A stretch of DNA of 5,737 nt, from assembly GCA_031258665.1 (NCBI GenBank), contig JAIRML010000171.1, positions 1 to 5,737 of the forward strand. The letters are read 5' to 3'. Below are positions 4,301 through 5,737 of the stretch, piece by piece. Position numbers and translations under genes: made by a program. Position 1 is the stretch's first letter, and every line of letters begins with the position of its first letter. This DNA is from Oscillospiraceae bacterium. GTDB lineage: Bacteria; Bacillota; Clostridia; Oscillospirales; UBA929. Under the pieces are notes generated by a model, which saw only the letters and a program-made list of their open reading frames with translations, made no database searches and was not told where the DNA came from.

Positions 4301-5737
4301 TCAGCACGGACGCGGGCTGGCGCCAACTCCAGATCCCGCAGCCGGAGGGGTACGTCGGTAGCTGGCACCGCGTCACCGCCACATACGCGGGCGGCACGAT
4401 GCGGCTGTATCTGGACGGCGCGGAGATCGGCAGCCGAACCGACAGCGGCGCGATCGGGGGTTCGAACACGGGCATCGTGCTCGGCTACTCCGTCGGGTAT
4501 GGCAGGCAATACGACGGCTACATCGCGTCCGCGCGCCTGCTGAACAAGGCGTTCAGCGCCGGGGAGATCGGCGCCTCGCGCCCCACCGACGCGGACAACG
4601 CCGTGTTTTTGTTCGTCCCGCGTACGGAGACGACGGCGGATGACAACGTGCTCGTGTTCAGCAACAAGTACCTGTTTACAAACGCCAACGAATTTGAGCT
4701 GGCCTGGGAGCTGCAGGAAGACGACACGGTGATCCAGGGCGCGGGCGGGCTCTCCCTGGACCTCGCGCCGGCGCCGTCCGGCGTCTCGCAAGTCACCATG
4801 ACGAAGACCGAAATGCCCGTGCCGTATGTCCGTCCGGAGACCCTGAAGCCGGGCGCGGACTACTTCTTGAACGTCTATTTCAAGACGAAGGAGGCGGCGC
4901 CGTGGGCGGAGGCGGGGCACGTGGTGTCCATGAGCCAGATCCCCGTCCGCTTCGACGGCGCGCCGGCGGGGGCGCTTGTGCCGAACCCGGCGGGCAGCCT
5001 CACGGTCAGTGAGGAGGCCGGTGGCGTGACCGTGTCGGGCGACGACTTTGTGCTGCGCGTCGACAAGACAAGCGGCGTGATCGACTCCTACAGCTATCGG
5101 GGGCGCCCGCTGCTCGTGAAGGGGCCCGAGCCGAACTTCTGGCGCGCGCCGACCGACGACGACATGAACTGGGGCGGCACCATGGACACATGGCGCGGCG
5201 TCGCGGCGGGGCGGACCGTCACGTCGGTGACGGTCGCGTCGGAGACAAACACCGCGGTGATCGCGGCGGAGGGCGCGTTCCCGGCCAAAAACGGCGTCTA
5301 CCGGACGACGTACACCGTCTACGCAAACGGCGAAGTCAATGTGAGCGAGGAGTATTCGTTTGCGGCGGTCTCGAACGACGAAGCGCCGGAGATCGGCTCC
5401 ACCATGGTCGTGAAGAGCGACCTGGAGAACGTCACGTGGTACGGGCGCGGCGGCGGGTCCGGCGAATCCTACGCCGACCGCCGGCTCGGGAACCCCGTGG
5501 GCGTGTGGAACACCACCGTGACCGACAACTACACAAACCACCTGAAACCGCAGGAGAGCGGCAACAAGGTGGAGACGCGCTGGCTCGCGCTGACCGACGA
5601 GAGCGGGTTTGGCCTCCTCGTCAAAGCGGGCGACCACGCGGGCAACGACGTGTTCCTCTCCGGCAGCGAGTACACCGACGGCCTCGTGGAGTTCAACGCC
5701 CTGCACTATTCACAGGAATCGCTCACGAGCTCCAAGA
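1264..5737 (+). CDS. Secreted GH2 beta-galactosidase with two inserted LamG domains (3' end missing)
   Basis: The frame is open for 1491 codons and is cut by the window end. It encodes a LacZ-type glycoside hydrolase family 2 enzyme, expected to hydrolyse terminal beta-galactosides outside the cell. After a signal peptide (1-34) come the sugar-binding jelly roll (about 95-285, with RWSDGTWFEDQDM at 256-268), an Ig-like domain (287-430), the TIM barrel (from about 433), a beta-sandwich (about 900-1232) and the LacZ domain 5 sandwich (from about 1244, NFWRAPTDDD at 1291-1300). By comparison with E. coli LacZ, E547 (GNESGGG) is the acid/base and E609 (CEYMHSMGN) the nucleophile. E505, H507 and E547 match the magnesium ligands, and H446, H480, H612, W640, D887 and F890 the other active-site positions. 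One LamG domain separates W640 from D887; a second splits the beta-sandwich. The counterpart of E. coli W999 lies beyond the edge. The 1023-residue E. coli enzyme has neither insert. Other GH2 activities, such as on modified galactosides, are possible. Confidence 0.93.
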   Translation, partial: MKGRSGKILALCVALTMAAAPLFVVPPAVLAASAGAVTFTGNEFTGSEGLGTFALGSENPRANFYPYADEESALAHHTLTPFSDEGVTSNSPFIQPLNGVWKFNFAVNPGVRPWPGNEVQSGFETSGFDDSGWDDIAVPGNWQVNWNEDGTFKYDRIIYTNVTYPWSGYGNSAGAPNTPAAYNGVGTYRRTFTVPAEWKEAGRSVFLNFDGASTFYLWVNGRAAGYSEDPMTRHEFDITPYIDYDGVNTLAVQVIRWSDGTWFEDQDMIDLSGIFRSTYLVARQKVDLFDFEVKTTPAQAGVYDGAWKLGVTALLRDFSQGGQTAGRGDKPLSVKLYDGAQLVASDTKTGTFQTIATPTATGQALTLGQGYRNLSYEGAKIEFSFDVPNAKTWSAEHPNLYHLVLQCGDEMTAIRVGFREMTFTTGADGRVLINGSRILFYGVNTHEINPDTGRTMTLDLIRRDVELMKQYNVNAIRMAHYPHDTRYYDLADEYGLYIMDEGNIECHGNRGLSNDAAYGPMLRDREANMVERDKNYPSVVTWSVGNESGGGANFQAYAASWIKLRDPSRPVHSEFDSGAPYDMISQMYATADSWNGTVAGASKPAVLCEYMHSMGNSGGGWSAYTAIFDKYPKAMGGFVWDWVDQSIRTPLAKVKQIAGDAVHPGYVTATADGAVHSDVAGYSGRALSGWVGFTPNSAYALTDNLTVDVDVYSTGSAPGTHYSILGKGGDYQWVLKEYANDIQWFIKAGSTGGADNNGWQTVSIVKPADYANNWHRLTGTYADHKLILYLDGVKVGERETINEVVEQPQSICVGADNGGRRYSGYIGNARVLKRALTEAEVQASTPATPDGDTVFQLTLYDEPEWVSVYGAEDYFAYGGDWGDSPNDNNFCGNGMILTDRTVKPQVDEMKYQYRMLTAETKNETVVYDADIVHPDNTPTGGGSIVQDPLGHEGGALKGTRLYPNLPDYELRTDFTIDVYIYPTSGSGTKNIFEKGNDQQFMLREHAGLIDFTISTDAGWRQLQIPQPEGYVGSWHRVTATYAGGTMRLYLDGAEIGSRTDSGAIGGSNTGIVLGYSVGYGRQYDGYIASARLLNKAFSAGEIGASRPTDADNAVFLFVPRTETTADDNVLVFSNKYLFTNANEFELAWELQEDDTVIQGAGGLSLDLAPAPSGVSQVTMTKTEMPVPYVRPETLKPGADYFLNVYFKTKEAAPWAEAGHVVSMSQIPVRFDGAPAGALVPNPAGSLTVSEEAGGVTVSGDDFVLRVDKTSGVIDSYSYRGRPLLVKGPEPNFWRAPTDDDMNWGGTMDTWRGVAAGRTVTSVTVASETNTAVIAAEGAFPAKNGVYRTTYTVYANGEVNVSEEYSFAAVSNDEAPEIGSTMVVKSDLENVTWYGRGGGSGESYADRRLGNPVGVWNTTVTDNYTNHLKPQESGNKVETRWLALTDESGFGLLVKAGDHAGNDVFLSGSEYTDGLVEFNALHYSQESLTSSK
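3250..3798 (+). other. LamG domain 1, inserted in the catalytic-barrel region
   Basis: Residues about 663-845 have the LamG/concanavalin A-like pattern: a start rich in small residues, LTVDVDVYSTG, then W774-H-R-L-x-x-T-Y, then YLDGVKVGE (789-797), and the closing YIGNARVLKRALTEAEV (825-841). The boundaries are estimates. It lies between WDWVDQSI and YGGDWGDSPND, which are joined by a short loop in E. coli LacZ. LamG modules in bacterial hydrolases usually bind carbohydrates or help surface attachment; the ligand here is unknown. Confidence 0.8.
4075..4599 (+). other. LamG domain 2, inserted in the following beta-sandwich
   Basis: Residues about 938-1112 repeat the LamG pattern: FTIDVYIYPT, then W1034-H-R-V-T-A-T-Y, then LYLDGAEIGSRT (1048-1059), and YIASARLLNKAFSAGEI (1086-1102). 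It lies between EMKYQYR, the end of the barrel-linked segment, and VLVFSNKYLFTNANEFELAW, a core strand of LacZ domain 4. Its key tryptophan is 260 residues after that of LamG domain 1. The two are clearly related but diverged, so the duplication is not recent. Boundaries are estimates. Confidence 0.8.

Noticed and set aside
3952..5706. Long antisense open frame of 584 residues
   Set aside because: This is also a shadow of the galactosidase, with the same biased composition and no family motif.

Overview
The window suggests a high-GC Firmicute of the class Clostridia. The evidence is a YaaR/DUF327 protein (a Firmicutes family), purine-rich ribosome binding sites, a large secreted glycoside hydrolase, and GC-rich genes with strongly GC-biased third positions separated by much more AT-rich spacers. 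No genus can be named from the sequence. No CRISPR array, transposase, tRNA, rRNA or phage gene is visible.

Layout, all genes on the plus strand. (1) Positions 1-98 hold a two-hairpin repeat and the leader of the first gene. (2) Positions 99-548 encode a complete YaaR-like protein of unknown function. (3) Positions 549-1228 contain no convincing gene. They hold two more copies of the two-hairpin repeat, two other hairpins, a very long terminator-like stem-loop (756-812), an AT-rich stretch with a 24-bp perfect palindrome beside a candidate promoter, and a GC-rich, hairpin-rich leader. (4) A possible 12-codon leader peptide (1229-1267) overlaps the start of the last gene. (5) From 1264 to the window end runs one open frame of 1491 codons, cut by the edge. 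It is a secreted LacZ-type GH2 beta-galactosidase into which two LamG (concanavalin A-like) domains have been inserted.

The two genes have no visible functional link. yaaR is probably closed by the stem-loop at 756-812, and the galactosidase is a separate unit with its own promoter and a long 5' leader. The enzyme's catalytic residues are all present in the visible part, so it is probably active outside the cell, with the LamG modules likely used for glycan or surface binding.

The points most worth a second look are the insertion of one LamG domain into the catalytic-barrel region and another into the following beta-domain, the three-copy hairpin-AAATTCYTGT-hairpin element around yaaR, and the regulatory architecture ahead of the galactosidase (palindrome, promoter, structured leader, coupled mini-ORF). 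I see no clear evidence of a wholly new multi-gene system.
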